From NCBI GenBank assembly GCA_015056005.1, contig SVHB01000015.1, forward strand, positions 1 to 40,207: a stretch of 40,207 nucleotides of DNA, given 5' to 3'. Origin of the DNA: Clostridiales bacterium. GTDB taxonomy: Bacteria; Bacillota; Clostridia; Christensenellales; UBA1750. The position numbers and the translations under genes were made by a program. Every line of letters begins with the position of its first letter. Positions within the stretch are counted from its first letter, which is position 1. Below, one piece after another: positions 1 through 8,214 of the stretch. The notes under the pieces are model-generated. The model did not search any database, was not told the origin of the DNA, and was given only the letters and a program-made list of their open reading frames with translations.

Positions 1-1
1 C

Positions 2-1072
2 AAGGTCTCCGCGCTCACCGGTGACGGCATCGATAACCTGCTTGAAATGATCCTGCTGGTAGCGGATGTTAACGAATACAAGGCCAACCCCAACCGTCAG
101 GCAAAGGGCGTCATCATCGAAGCCAAGCTCGACAAGGGCCGCGGCCCCGTTGCCACCGTTCTGGTTCAGAACGGTACCCTCAGAGTCGGCGACGCTATCG
201 TTGCAGGTACCGCCTACGGTCGTATCCGCGCAATGATCAACGATAAGGGCAAGCGCATTGACGAAGCCGGTCCCTCCACTCCCGTTGAGGTCATCGGTTT
301 TGGCGAGGTTCCCAACGCCGGCGATATCCTGAACGTGGTTGACGACGACAGGCTTTCCCGTCTGGTTGCAGAGGAGCGCCGCGACAAGCTCAAGGCCGCT
401 CAGCTCAAGGCTGCTTCCAAGGTCACTCTGGACGATCTGTTCAACCAGATCTCCACGGGCGATATCAAAGAGCTCAACGTCATCATCAAGGCAGACGTTA
501 TGGGTTCTGTCGAGGCAGTCAAGCAGTCCGTTGAAAAGCTCTCCACCCCCGAGGTCAAGGTTCATTCCATCCACGGCGGCGTAGGCGCCATCAACGAGAC
601 CGACGTTATGCTTGCATCCGCGTCCAACGCCATCATCATCGGCTTCAACGTCCGTCCCGACGCACTTGCAAGGACCGCAGCAGAGCGTGAAAAGGTCGAT
701 ATCAGGCTTTACCGCGTAATTTACAACGCTATCGAGGATATCACCGCAGCTATCAAGGGTATGCTCGCTCCCAAGTTCAGAGAGATCGTGCTCGGTCATG
801 CTCAGGTCAGGCAGACCTTCCGCGTATCCGGCGTCGGCACCATCGCAGGTGCATACGTTACCGACGGTACCGTCAGAAGGAACGCAAGCGTTCGCCTGCT
901 CAGAGACAACGTCGTTATCTTCGAAGGCAAGCTGTCCTCCCTCAAGAGGTTCAAGGACGACGCCCGTGAAGTTGCCACCGGCTACGAATGCGGTATCGGT
1001 CTTGAAAACTACAACGACGTTAAGGAAAACGACGTTATCGAATGCTTCATCGACGAGCAGATCGAAAACTAA
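2..1072 (+). CDS. infB: Translation initiation factor IF-2, C-terminal part (5' truncated by window edge)
   Basis: The reading frame is open from base 2 and has no start inside the window, so this is the C-terminal ~356 residues of IF-2, the GTPase that brings initiator fMet-tRNA to the 30S subunit. The first residues ([18 protein letters not shown]) match the end of the IF-2 G domain, where the SA.TG.GI..LL segment closes the GTPase fold. Domain II follows ([19 protein letters not shown]), then domain III ([15 protein letters not shown]) and the C-terminal fMet-tRNA-binding beta barrel ([21 protein letters not shown]). The GTP-binding P-loop and switch regions lie upstream of the window. In most Firmicutes rbfA follows infB; here a terminator and a MATE gene follow, so infB ends its transcription unit. 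Identification is secure. Confidence 0.97.
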   Translation, partial: KVSALTGDGIDNLLEMILLVADVNEYKANPNRQAKGVIIEAKLDKGRGPVATVLVQNGTLRVGDAIVAGTAYGRIRAMINDKGKRIDEAGPSTPVEVIGFGEVPNAGDILNVVDDDRLSRLVAEERRDKLKAAQLKAASKVTLDDLFNQISTGDIKELNVIIKADVMGSVEAVKQSVEKLSTPEVKVHSIHGGVGAINETDVMLASASNAIIIGFNVRPDALARTAAEREKVDIRLYRVIYNAIEDITAAIKGMLAPKFREIVLGHAQVRQTFRVSGVGTIAGAYVTDGTVRRNASVRLLRDNVVIFEGKLSSLKRFKDDAREVATGYECGIGLENYNDVKENDVIECFIDEQIEN

Positions 1073-1106
1073 ACGCTTGATACTTAACAAAAAATATACG
1101 CAAAAA

Positions 1107-1136
1107 GGCGCGTGGAAGGCATCTTCCCGCGCCTTT
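1107..1136 (+). terminator. Rho-independent-type terminator after infB
   Basis: GGCGCG pairs with CGCGCC and, after a one-base bulge, GGAAG pairs with CTTCC around a GCAT loop. The hairpin is preceded by an A-run and followed by only three T, so it is a strong hairpin with a weak U-tract. It lies 35 bases after the infB stop. Confidence 0.7.
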
Positions 1137-1190
1137 GGTGCGATTTATGATAAAGTTTAATATATAAATAATTTATGGGGTGATGTAATT

Positions 1191-2555
1191 TTGAGTTTTC
1201 TCAAGAGACGTAACGTGGACATGCTCAACGGGCCTATCCTCAAGAACCTGATCATTTTCGGTCTGCCGATCTTCTTCGGCAGCGTTTTCCAGCAGCTTTA
1301 CAACATGGTCGACAGCATCGTTGTCGGCAAATATGTCAGCGCGAACGCGCTTGCGGCTGTCGGTTCCACCGGCACCATATCGATGCTCCTTGTCGGCGTT
1401 ATGATGGGCTTCCCCACAGGCGCGAGCATCGTTGCGGCGCAGTTCCTGGGCGCAGGTCAGAAGGACAAAATCAAGACCACTATTTCCACGACCATGATCT
1501 TTATGGTAATTTTGTCCATAATCATGACCGTCATCGGGCTCTGCCTTTCCTCTTTTATAATGGGCTGGGTCAACGTTCCCGATGAAATTTACGCCGATAC
1601 AGTCCTTTATTTCAGGATATTCATCGGCGGTATGCTGTTCATGGCGCTTTACAACTTCTTCGCATCCTTCCTGCGCGCTCTTGGCGACAGCACCACACCC
1701 CTTATTTTCCTCATCATCTCCAGCCTTCTGAACATCGCCGGCGACCTTTTCTTCGTTCTGGTCCTCAGGATGGGCGTTGCCGGTGTTGCCATTGCAACTG
1801 TTCTTGCGCAGGCGGTCTCAGTTGTGCTCTGCTTTATATACGTCAGCAAAAATATCGAGTATTTCAAGTTCAGCAAATCCGAGTTCGTGTTTGACAAGGT
1901 TCTTTTCAAGGATATCCTTCGCCTCGGTCTGCCCTCCAGCCTGCAGTCTTCCATCACCGGCATCGGCATGGTAATGGTACAGAGCCTTATCAACAGCTTC
2001 GGCCCTGTTTCCATTGCCGCATACACCGCCGCAAACAAGATGGAAGCGCTCTGCAATCTGCCCATGACCGGCATTTCCATGGCTCTGTCCCTGTTCGTAG
2101 GTCAGAATATCGGCGCAAACAACCAGAAGCGCGCCCAGAAGGGTCTCAATCAGTCCATCGTGCTCTCAGTTGTTCTCTCCGCTGTAATGTCCCTGCTCAT
2201 CTTCCTGTTTGGCAAGAACATCATGACCCTCTTCGTAAACGAAAGCGAGATCGAGGTCATAAATGTCGGCGCGACCTTCATGCGCACCTGGGCGCCCCTC
2301 GTATTCGCTCACGGCATTTGCTCCTGCTCCACCGCCTTCCTGCGCGGCGCGGGCGATTCCTTCCACGCCATGATCTCCATGTTCTTCGACCTTATCGTCA
2401 GAACCGTTTTCGCTTACTTCTTCGCCCTTATCCTCAATATGGGCTTCATGGGTATCGCCTATGCCCTCCCCTGCGGTTGGATCGGCTGCTCCCTCTATTC
2501 CATGATCCGCTACTACACCGGCGGCTGGAGAAAGAAGTCCGTTATCAGGAGATAG
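1191..2555 (+). CDS. MATE family multidrug/sodium-coupled efflux transporter
   Basis: The 454-residue protein is a typical size for MATE exporters, inner-membrane antiporters that extrude drugs or metabolites using Na+ or H+ gradients. The N-terminal repeat has the MATE pattern GPILKNLIIFGLPIFFGS followed by QQLYNMVDSIVVGKYV. About 12 hydrophobic helices are spread over two halves, and the second half repeats the motif (LRLGLPSSLQSSITGIGMVM). The TTG start is chosen because GGGGTG lies just upstream and the homology begins at MLNGPILKNLI, leaving only ~10 extra residues. It stands alone after the infB terminator. The substrate cannot be read from sequence. A structured repeat follows its stop codon directly. 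Confidence 0.93.
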   Translation: MSFLKRRNVDMLNGPILKNLIIFGLPIFFGSVFQQLYNMVDSIVVGKYVSANALAAVGSTGTISMLLVGVMMGFPTGASIVAAQFLGAGQKDKIKTTISTTMIFMVILSIIMTVIGLCLSSFIMGWVNVPDEIYADTVLYFRIFIGGMLFMALYNFFASFLRALGDSTTPLIFLIISSLLNIAGDLFFVLVLRMGVAGVAIATVLAQAVSVVLCFIYVSKNIEYFKFSKSEFVFDKVLFKDILRLGLPSSLQSSITGIGMVMVQSLINSFGPVSIAAYTAANKMEALCNLPMTGISMALSLFVGQNIGANNQKRAQKGLNQSIVLSVVLSAVMSLLIFLFGKNIMTLFVNESEIEVINVGATFMRTWAPLVFAHGICSCSTAFLRGAGDSFHAMISMFFDLIVRTVFAYFFALILNMGFMGIAYALPCGWIGCSLYSMIRYYTGGWRKKSVIRR

Positions 2556-2587
2556 GAAGAGGGGTACATTATTTTTGGGGGTACGTT

Positions 2588-2867
2588 CGAGATGGCTGCG
2601 CCCTCTCGAGCTCTGGGCTATTCTTGGGAGAAGGCGTTGCCTTCTCCCAAAGATTTTTCTTCCCCTGGAAGATAGATCTTAGTCTTCAATCATTTACGTG
2701 GAAGAAGGCGTTGCCTTCTCCCACACCCTCATCCACCAAGGGATTGCATCCCTTGGATTCCTGATACTTTGGGATTAGGTAATTTCATACGTTTGCTTAC
2801 GCGTTGCCCGAAAGGTTGGGCAACGCGTGATTTATTTACAGGAGGGTCAAGCTTTAGGGTAATTACT
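2588..2867 (+). repeat. Multi-hairpin 3'-end repeat, copy A
   Basis: Copy A follows the MATE stop. The ordered hairpins are: H1 at 2588-2608 (CGAGA-t-GGC/GCC-c-TCTCG); H2 at 2626-2648 (GGGAGAAGGC gtt GCCTTCTCCC); a variant H2' at 2699-2724; H3 at 2736-2756 (CCAAGGGAT tgc ATCCCTTGG); the box AATTTCATAC at 2781-2790; and H4 at 2799-2828 (ACGCGTTGCCC, 8-base loop, GGGCAACGCGT). It ends in CTTTAGGGTAATTACT at 2852-2867, which is half of an inverted repeat with copy B. The same order recurs in copies B, C and D. Confidence 0.85.
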
Positions 2868-2965
2868 AACCAAAACATGCGCGCAGCGCATATTTCACGT
2901 CCCGCAATGAAATGTGTGAATTTTGTTGGAGCGTGTCAAGCGGCTAATCAGTAACTACCCTAAAG
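2852..2965. repeat. Junction of two head-to-head repeat copies, bounded by an inverted repeat
   Basis: CTTTAGGGTAATTACT (2852-2867) and AGTAACTACCCTAAAG (2950-2965) are inverted repeats with one mismatch in 16. They enclose ~82 bases containing the mini-hairpin ATGCGC gca GCGCAT (2877-2891) followed by ATTTCAC and GTCCCGC, the same module found in the array at 17224-17312. No coding frame is credible here. The two ends belong to copies A and B, which point at each other. Confidence 0.75.
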
Positions 2966-3151
2966 AATAATTCTCCTGAAAAGAAATCACGAGGAACCCA
3001 TACTTGACGGGTTCCTCGTAAACTGCAGTATGAAATTATTTAGTCCCGATGCCGCGGGATCCAAGGGTTGCAAACCCTTGGGCCCAGAGCTCGAGAGGGC
3101 GCAGCCATCTCGAACATACCCCGGGCTTGGGAGAAGGCAAAGCCTTCTCCC
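2950..3151 (-). repeat. Multi-hairpin 3'-end repeat, copy B
   Basis: Read on the minus strand, copy B begins 23 bases after the argS stop. The order is: H2 at 3129-3151 (GGGAGAAGGC ttt GCCTTCTCCC); H1 at 3092-3112, identical to copy A; H3 at 3061-3081 (CCAAGGGTT tgc AACCCTTGG); a CCGCGGCAT linker; the box AATTTCATACTGCAG; H4 at 2989-3019 (ACGAGGAACCC gtcaagtat GGGTTCCTCGT); and the CTTTAGGGTA end. The H3 and H4 arms differ from copy A but remain fully paired. H1 and H2 are in swapped order relative to A. It may also act as the argS terminator, although no clear T-run follows H2. Confidence 0.85.
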
Positions 3152-3173
3152 AAAAATATTTTCCCCAAAAACT

Positions 3174-4874
3174 CTACATCTTCTCCGGAGCCTTGACGCC
3201 GATGAGGTCAAGACCGATGGCGATGGCATTACGTGCGCATTTGGTGAGCGCAACGCGGGCAGCGCGCACGGAGAGATCGTCGTCCATGATACGGTTATCG
3301 AAATAGAACTTGTTGAACGCCTTGGCGATATCGACGGTATGGCGGGTGATCATGGAGGGCTCATATTTGTTTGCAGCCTCGGCGATGACCGCGGGCAGCT
3401 TCTCGAGCAGGGAAATGAGCGCCTGAGAAGCGGGATCGGAGAGCACTGCATAATCGGGCTGGGGCAGATCGCCGTCAGCCTTGCTTATGGCAGAGCAGCA
3501 CCTTGCGTGGGTATACTGAACGTAGGGACCGGTCTCTCCGTCGAAATTGAGGGCTCTGTCCCAGGAAAAGACCATATCCTTGATACGGTTATTGGAAAGC
3601 GCGCTGAAAACTACAGCGCCCAGACCAACATCCTGAGCGATCTTATCCATATCGGCAAGATCGGGAGATTTCTCTTCCATGATCTGCTTTGCCTTGGCAA
3701 CGGAAGCCTTGAAAACATCCTCAAGGTAAATAACATGACCTTTTCTTGTGCTCATTGCGCCGTCTTCCATGGAAACCATGCCATAGGGAGTGTGCACAAG
3801 GCCCTCTGCCCATTCATAGCCCATGAGCTCGATGACCTTGAACCACTGCTTGAAATGCAGGTTCTGCTGATAGGCGGTAACATAAATGCACTTATAGAAA
3901 TCATAGGTATCCTTGCGGTAAAGCGCAGCGGCAAGGTCTCTGGTAGCATAGAGAGTTGCGCCGTCGGAGCGCAGGATCAGGCATGGAGGCATGCCGTATT
4001 CCTCAAGATCAACGATGGAAGCGCCGTCATCGACTTTCATGATGCCCTTCTCTTTAAGCTCTTCGACTACTCTGCCGGTCTGCTTGAAGAAGAAGGCTTC
4101 GCCAAGATAGCTGTCAAAGGTGATGCCCAGCATATCGTAAATGCGCTTGACTTCCTTGAGGGTGATCTCCTTGAACATGTTGTAAATGCTCATGGCTTCC
4201 TCGTCGCCATCTTCAATGCGCTTGTTCCATACCCTTGCTTCGTCCTCAAGGGCAGGATCCTTCTCAGCCTCGTCATGGAAACGAACGTAAATCGCAACAA
4301 GCTCCTGCATGGGATTTTCGGAAAGCTTCTCCTCGCTGCTCCACTTCTTGAACGCGCAGATGAGCTTGCCGAACTGAGTGCCCCAGTCGCCAAGATGGTT
4401 GATGGAAACGGTCTTATAACCAAGGAAATCGAAAATCCTCTTTAAGGAATTGCCGATAACTGTGGTATACAGATGACCCAGATGGAAAGGCTTTGCGATA
4501 TTTACGGAGGAATAGTCAAGACAGATGGTCTTGCCTTCGCCTTCAACAGAGGAACCGTACTTCATGCCCGCATCAAGGGCGGATTCGATAACGGTCTTAG
4601 CATAATATTCCTTTTTGATGAAGAAATTGAGATAACCGCCGTTTTGCTCTGCTCTGTCAAGGAAACCGGCTTCCATGCCCTCGGAGAGAGCCTTTGCGAT
4701 CATGGGCGGGCCCATACGCAGCTCTTTTGCCAGCCTGAAGCAGGGGAAGGCATAGTCGCCCATCTCGGGGTTCGGGGGCTGCTCGATAAATGAGTATATG
4801 CCCTCTATCTTTTTGCCGTACTTTTCATCGAGCTTTTTTTCAATAAGCGCGGTGATCTCCTGTTTGAAATCCAT
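3174..4874 (-). CDS. argS: Arginyl-tRNA synthetase
   Basis: The 566-residue class I synthetase charges tRNA-Arg using ATP and arginine in the cytoplasm. The N-terminal Add1 domain is followed by the signature HIGH-type motif HLGHL (residues 131-135) in the context VNIAKPFHLGHLYTTVIGN. A KMSKS-equivalent segment MSTRKGHVIYLEDV follows, as in other ArgS proteins whose Lys is displaced. The C-terminal helical DALR anticodon-binding domain ends in the family-typical GVKAPEKM. The start has AGGAGAG nine bases upstream. It lies 30 bases after lepB and is probably co-transcribed with it. No T-box or other leader precedes it. Confidence 0.98.
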   Translation of the reverse strand: MDFKQEITALIEKKLDEKYGKKIEGIYSFIEQPPNPEMGDYAFPCFRLAKELRMGPPMIAKALSEGMEAGFLDRAEQNGGYLNFFIKKEYYAKTVIESALDAGMKYGSSVEGEGKTICLDYSSVNIAKPFHLGHLYTTVIGNSLKRIFDFLGYKTVSINHLGDWGTQFGKLICAFKKWSSEEKLSENPMQELVAIYVRFHDEAEKDPALEDEARVWNKRIEDGDEEAMSIYNMFKEITLKEVKRIYDMLGITFDSYLGEAFFFKQTGRVVEELKEKGIMKVDDGASIVDLEEYGMPPCLILRSDGATLYATRDLAAALYRKDTYDFYKCIYVTAYQQNLHFKQWFKVIELMGYEWAEGLVHTPYGMVSMEDGAMSTRKGHVIYLEDVFKASVAKAKQIMEEKSPDLADMDKIAQDVGLGAVVFSALSNNRIKDMVFSWDRALNFDGETGPYVQYTHARCCSAISKADGDLPQPDYAVLSDPASQALISLLEKLPAVIAEAANKYEPSMITRHTVDIAKAFNKFYFDNRIMDDDLSVRAARVALTKCARNAIAIGLDLIGVKAPEKM

Positions 4875-4904
4875 GTTTATCTCTCCTAAAAGGTAATTTT
4901 TATA

Positions 4905-5513
4905 TTAGTGAGGAATGTTTAAGCCCGTGAACTGAATGTCCTCAAAGGGATAAATGATGCCAAGCAGCTTACCGTAAATAAGATCACGGTCTATCATGCC
5001 GACATAGGGAAGCCTTGAATCGCCGCTCATAGGACGGTTATCGCCGACCACGAAATACTGACCCTCCGGCACGGTGATGGGACCTAAACTGTCGTTTGCA
5101 TGTATGGCGTAAGAATCGTCTATCTCCACGCCGTTTACATAAATATCGCCGCCGATTATCTCTACCGTATCGCCGGGAATGCCGATAACGCGCTTTACGA
5201 TCCTCTCATTATAATAAACGCTGTGGCAGTTGATGATATCGCCCCTTTGAGGATCGCCGATAACATAACTGAAACGGTTCAGTATGGTCAGCTGCCCGTC
5301 GTGAAGCGTATTGTCCATGGAAGGGCCGGATATCCTTACGGGTTCAACGCCGAAATTCCTGACCAGAAGTCCTACAACGATCGCAAGAGTTAAGGTCAGC
5401 ACCCAGCTTAATATTTCTTTGCCCATAGTCTTTTTATCTTCTTTTTTATTCTCGGTGTTTTCGTTTTCCTGACAGCTTTCCTGAATATTTTCTTCCTTGA
5501 TATTGTCGGTCAT
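4905..5513 (-). CDS. lepB: Type I signal peptidase
   Basis: The 202-residue membrane-bound serine protease cleaves signal peptides from exported proteins on the outer face of the membrane. A charged cytoplasmic N-terminus (~30 residues, rich in E/N/K) precedes one transmembrane helix (about residues 34-52). The catalytic Ser65 lies in SGPSMDNTL and the general-base Lys107 in RIVKRVIG. Box E is VVGDNRPMSGDSR. The single transmembrane segment is the Gram-positive form. The start overlaps the stop of the upstream four-helix-bundle gene by four bases (ATGA), which suggests translational coupling. Confidence 0.97.
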   Translation of the reverse strand: MTDNIKEENIQESCQENENTENKKEDKKTMGKEILSWVLTLTLAIVVGLLVRNFGVEPVRISGPSMDNTLHDGQLTILNRFSYVIGDPQRGDIINCHSVYYNERIVKRVIGIPGDTVEIIGGDIYVNGVEIDDSYAIHANDSLGPITVPEGQYFVVGDNRPMSGDSRLPYVGMIDRDLIYGKLLGIIYPFEDIQFTGLNIPH

Positions 5514-5890
5514 GGTATGTTCCTTTCGTTCTCATCTGAAATATCGAGATACTTGCTTTTTACGGTCGTGACGGATGCGATAAGCATTCTCCTTATCGTA
5601 CCGCTCATATTTGAAAGCCTTCTGTATGTTCTAAGGTCGATAGCCTCGATCTTATAGAGCACTTCAAACCAGTAATCGGTCTCATAGCATTCTTTGAGCG
5701 CGATCTCCATCTTGTGCACAAAATCGGCGGGACTTTGGGCATAATGCGCCTCGTGCGAATTAGCGCCGATGGAAGAGCACGATCTTAGCAGCTGATTTAT
5801 AAACACAGACCTGCCTCTTATGCCGTCGCAGACAGCAGTGACCTCTACAACCAGCTCAATGGCAAGCTCTTTTATAGTTCTACCCTTCAT
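5510..5890 (-). CDS. Four-helix-bundle protein (S23/IVS-encoded-like)
   Basis: The 126-residue protein resembles the four helix bundle family (TIGR02436) first seen in 23S rRNA intervening sequences. Matching features are an N-terminal helix with LVVEV and the motif RSCSSIGANSHEA (residues ~51-63). Next come FVHKMEIALKECYETDYWFEVL and a C-terminal helix carrying IRRMLIAS. The biochemical role of this family is unknown. Here the gene is not inside an rRNA; it sits between a DUF951 gene and lepB and overlaps lepB by four bases. AAGGGT precedes the ATG. Family assignment is good; function is open. Confidence 0.85.
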   Translation of the reverse strand: MKGRTIKELAIELVVEVTAVCDGIRGRSVFINQLLRSCSSIGANSHEAHYAQSPADFVHKMEIALKECYETDYWFEVLYKIEAIDLRTYRRLSNMSGTIRRMLIASVTTVKSKYLDISDENERNIP

Positions 5891-5943
5891 AAGCGGTACC
5901 CTTAAAAAACAAATATTTTAAGTGTCTGCTGCTTTGTTCCCTT

Positions 5944-6150
5944 TCAGGACTCGCTATCCGCGGTATCTCCATGCGATACCGTTTTTTTGTATCTCTTTTC
6001 AAACTCCCCGCGCTCGAGCATGATGACTCGCTGGCACGTGAGACATTTGAGCTTGACATCCGCGCCGATCCTGGTCACTTCCCATTTATCTGAGCCGCAG
6101 GGATGCTTCTTTTTGGTCTGGATTATATCGCCAAGGGCTATTACTACCAT
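5944..6150 (-). CDS. DUF951 family small zinc-ribbon-like protein
   Basis: The 68-residue protein has the DUF951 pattern: GDIIQTKKKHPCGSDKWEVTRIGADVKLKCLTCQRVIML. It has one early Cys (HPCGS) and a CLTC pair, probably a small metal-binding knuckle. Members are widespread in Firmicutes and have no established function. GGAAGGCGG precedes the ATG. It starts 15 bases after sigH on the same strand, so it belongs to the sigH operon. Confidence 0.9.
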   Translation of the reverse strand: MVVIALGDIIQTKKKHPCGSDKWEVTRIGADVKLKCLTCQRVIMLERGEFEKRYKKTVSHGDTADSES

Positions 6151-6165
6151 AATAACCGCCTTCCT

Positions 6166-6831
6166 TTACGATACCGATGATCTCTTTACAGAGTTTATAT
6201 GCTTTTCCACCTTGCGCTTGATGCGCTGAAGGGCGTTGTCTATGCTCTTCACATGCCTGTCAAGCGTTTTGGCGATCTCCTGATACGACTGCCCCTGAAG
6301 ATACAGCGAGAGGACTTCCCTTTCAAACTCCGAGAGCATCTCAAGGATATCCGCCTCTATCTGCACAAAATCCTCGTGGGAGATGAGCATCTCCTCAGGG
6401 CTTGCGACCTGACCTTCCGAGATCACGTCCATGAGAGTTCTGTCGCTCTCGTCGTCGTATATCGGGCGGTTCAGGGACACATAGGAATTGAGCGGAATGT
6501 GCTTTTGCCTTGTTGCGGTCTTTATCGCGGTTATGATCTGCCTGATAACGCAAAGCTCGGCAAACGCATGGAACGACGAGAGCTTATCGGACCTAAAATC
6601 CCTCACCGCTTTGAAAAGACCTATCATGCCTTCCTGCACGATGTCTTCCCTGTCCGCGCCTATCAAAAAATATGCATGTGCCTTGGATTTTACGAAGTTT
6701 TTGTACTTGGAGAGTATGTATTCGTTTGCAAGCACGCTGCCTTCCTGCGCCTGCAATACGACCTGCTCGTCCGTAAGCTCCAAAAACTTTGCAAATTCCG
6801 GTTTTTTCTGAAAATCGTTACCGTCGTACAT
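6166..6831 (-). CDS. sigH: RNA polymerase sigma-H factor
   Basis: This is a sigma-70 family factor that in Bacillus and Clostridium directs transition-state and early sporulation transcription. Region 2 is highly characteristic (SKYKNFVKSKAHAYFLIGADREDIVQEGMIGLFKAVRDF). Region 4 is a helix-turn-helix (FEREVLSLYLQGQSYQEIAKTLDRHVKSIDNALQRIKRK). I place the start at the ATG at 6831 (MYDGNDFQKK). It has GGAGG upstream with long 14-base spacing, and the homology begins close to it. A TTG at 6894 would add 21 residues and overlap rae1 but has no ribosome site. The rlmB-rae1-sigH order matches Bacillus. Whether this organism sporulates cannot be told from the window. Confidence 0.94.
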   Translation of the reverse strand: MYDGNDFQKKPEFAKFLELTDEQVVLQAQEGSVLANEYILSKYKNFVKSKAHAYFLIGADREDIVQEGMIGLFKAVRDFRSDKLSSFHAFAELCVIRQIITAIKTATRQKHIPLNSYVSLNRPIYDDESDRTLMDVISEGQVASPEEMLISHEDFVQIEADILEMLSEFEREVLSLYLQGQSYQEIAKTLDRHVKSIDNALQRIKRKVEKHINSVKRSSVS

Positions 6832-6862
6832 GTGCCGATCGGCTGCCTCCGTTTCGTTCTCG

Positions 6863-7363
6863 CTATCCTCTGCGCATTTTCTCGAGCTTTTCAAGTATCT
6901 CGGGAGAAAGCCTCATATCAAGGGAAGTTTTGGGCTCCTTGGGATGGGACTGCTTTCCCGTCTGCCTTGCGCCCATAACAAGGCTCCTCAGCTCCAGGGA
7001 TGATATCCTTGCAGCGCCCCTGCCCATAACTATGGTCTGCTCAAGAAGATCGCTGGTTGCGACCCTGACCTCGATCTGCTTTGTGAGGTTTTTGCAAAGA
7101 TCGTTTATGAGCCTTTCGATATAGTTGTCGGCTGTCTCGCCGTTTTTGGTATATACCACTTCGATACCCGAAATATTTTCCTGAGTCCTCAGCGCATTTT
7201 GCCCAAGATATGCGTCAAAAACCAGGATGACCCTGTCGTGGGTATAGCCGGCGTAGTCGCACATGATCTCTATCAGCTTTTCCCTGCTCTCCTGCAGGTT
7301 GATGCTGTTTTTGAAATCAGGCCATGCGCCGATCACGTTGTAGCCGTCGATGACAAGGATCAT
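6863..7363 (-). CDS. rae1: NYN-domain ribosome-associated mRNA endonuclease (Rae1/YacP)
   Basis: The 166-residue PIN-like NYN-domain protein starts MILVIDGYNVIGAW, with the acidic Asp6 and the DGYNV motif of YacP/Rae1. Further active-site acids lie in VFDAYL and in GETADNYIERL, as in the family. In Bacillus, Rae1 enters the ribosomal A site and cleaves certain mRNAs; the same role is inferred here. The ATG overlaps the rlmB stop by one base (TAATG), and sigH follows within 32 bases, so the three are one operon. Confidence 0.9.
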   Translation of the reverse strand: MILVIDGYNVIGAWPDFKNSINLQESREKLIEIMCDYAGYTHDRVILVFDAYLGQNALRTQENISGIEVVYTKNGETADNYIERLINDLCKNLTKQIEVRVATSDLLEQTIVMGRGAARISSLELRSLVMGARQTGKQSHPKEPKTSLDMRLSPEILEKLEKMRRG

Positions 7364-8214
7364 TATGCTTCGTGCCTGCCGGCTGCTATCTGATATAAAA
7401 GCACTGCTGCTGCGCAGGATGCATTGAGCGACTGTATCTTACCGTACAGGGGAAGGGAAACGATATGGTCGCATTTTTCAAGGACGAGCCTTGAGATACC
7501 GTCGCCCTCGGAGCCTATCACCAGCGCCACAGGGCCGTCAAAATTTGTTTTTCTGTAATCCACGCCGTCCATCGCTGCGCCGAATATCCAAAGGCCTTCT
7601 TCCTTGAGCTCGTCCAGAGTTCTGGGAATATTGGTGACCCTCGCTGCTTTTATATACTCAAACGCGCCTGCCGCTGTCTTTGTGGCAGCGGGGGTAAGGC
7701 CTGCCTGACGTCGGGATGAGAATATGATGCCGTGCGCGCCTGCACATTCCGCGCTTCTGGCGATCGCGCCCACGTTCTGCGGATCGGTAATGCCGTCAAG
7801 AACGACTACAAAGGGAGCCTCGCCCTTTTCCCGTGCGGATTCAAGGATCTCGTCGACCGTATAATACTTTGCGCAGGATACGTAAGCAACAACGCCCTGA
7901 TGGGCAACACCGAACGCGTTGAGGTTATCTCTGTCGGTCTCCTGAATGGTGATGTGCGCCTTTTTTGCCCTTGCCATTATCTCGTTTATGGAACCGTTGA
8001 TCTCGCCTCTGGCAATAACGATCTTTTCGATGTCTCTGCCTGATTTAAGGGCTTCCATAACCGGATTTCTGCCATAAAGCATATTCTCGGGCAGCTCTAC
8101 AGGCTCCACGGGAGCTTTTAATCTTTCTTCTCTATCAAACCTTCTGTTATCCCTTTTTTCAAAGCCCGCGTTGTTGCGCTCACGCCTTACATATGCGTTC
8201 TTTTTTTCGTACAT
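7363..8214 (-). CDS. rlmB: 23S rRNA (guanosine-2'-O)-methyltransferase, SpoU/TrmH family
   Basis: The enzyme methylates the ribose of a 23S rRNA guanosine (G2251 in E. coli numbering) using SAM. A basic N-terminal extension (~45 residues) precedes the substrate-binding domain, which starts LYGRNPVMEALKSGRDIEKI. The SPOUT knot domain has all three motifs: VVLDGITDPQNVGAIARSAE (motif 1), VALVIGSEGDGISRLV (motif 2) and SLPLYGKIQSLNASCAAAV (motif 3). The ATG at 8214 shares one base with the thyX stop and has CAGGAG upstream; a GTG at 8217 is the alternative. Confidence 0.95.
   Translation of the reverse strand: MYEKKNAYVRRERNNAGFEKRDNRRFDREERLKAPVEPVELPENMLYGRNPVMEALKSGRDIEKIVIARGEINGSINEIMARAKKAHITIQETDRDNLNAFGVAHQGVVAYVSCAKYYTVDEILESAREKGEAPFVVVLDGITDPQNVGAIARSAECAGAHGIIFSSRRQAGLTPAATKTAAGAFEYIKAARVTNIPRTLDELKEEGLWIFGAAMDGVDYRKTNFDGPVALVIGSEGDGISRLVLEKCDHIVSLPLYGKIQSLNASCAAAVLLYQIAAGRHEA

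Noticed and set aside
2556..3173. Insertion sequence remnant or small gene in the MATE-argS gap.
   Set aside because: No transposase fragment, no terminal duplications and no frame with protein features; hairpin repeats explain the sequence.
3030..3173. A conventional rho-independent terminator for argS.
   Set aside because: The hairpin at 3129-3151 has no T-run after it on the minus strand, so it is listed as part of repeat copy B rather than as a terminator.
3030..4445. A long plus-strand open frame (471 codons) opposite argS.
   Set aside because: It lies fully antisense to a clear argS gene and has no ribosome site, and its protein has no recognisable domain; its length is an effect of codon composition.
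6832..6894. Longer sigH starting at the TTG at 6894.
   Set aside because: It lacks a ribosome site and overlaps rae1; the ATG at 6831 has GGAGG and fits the usual length.
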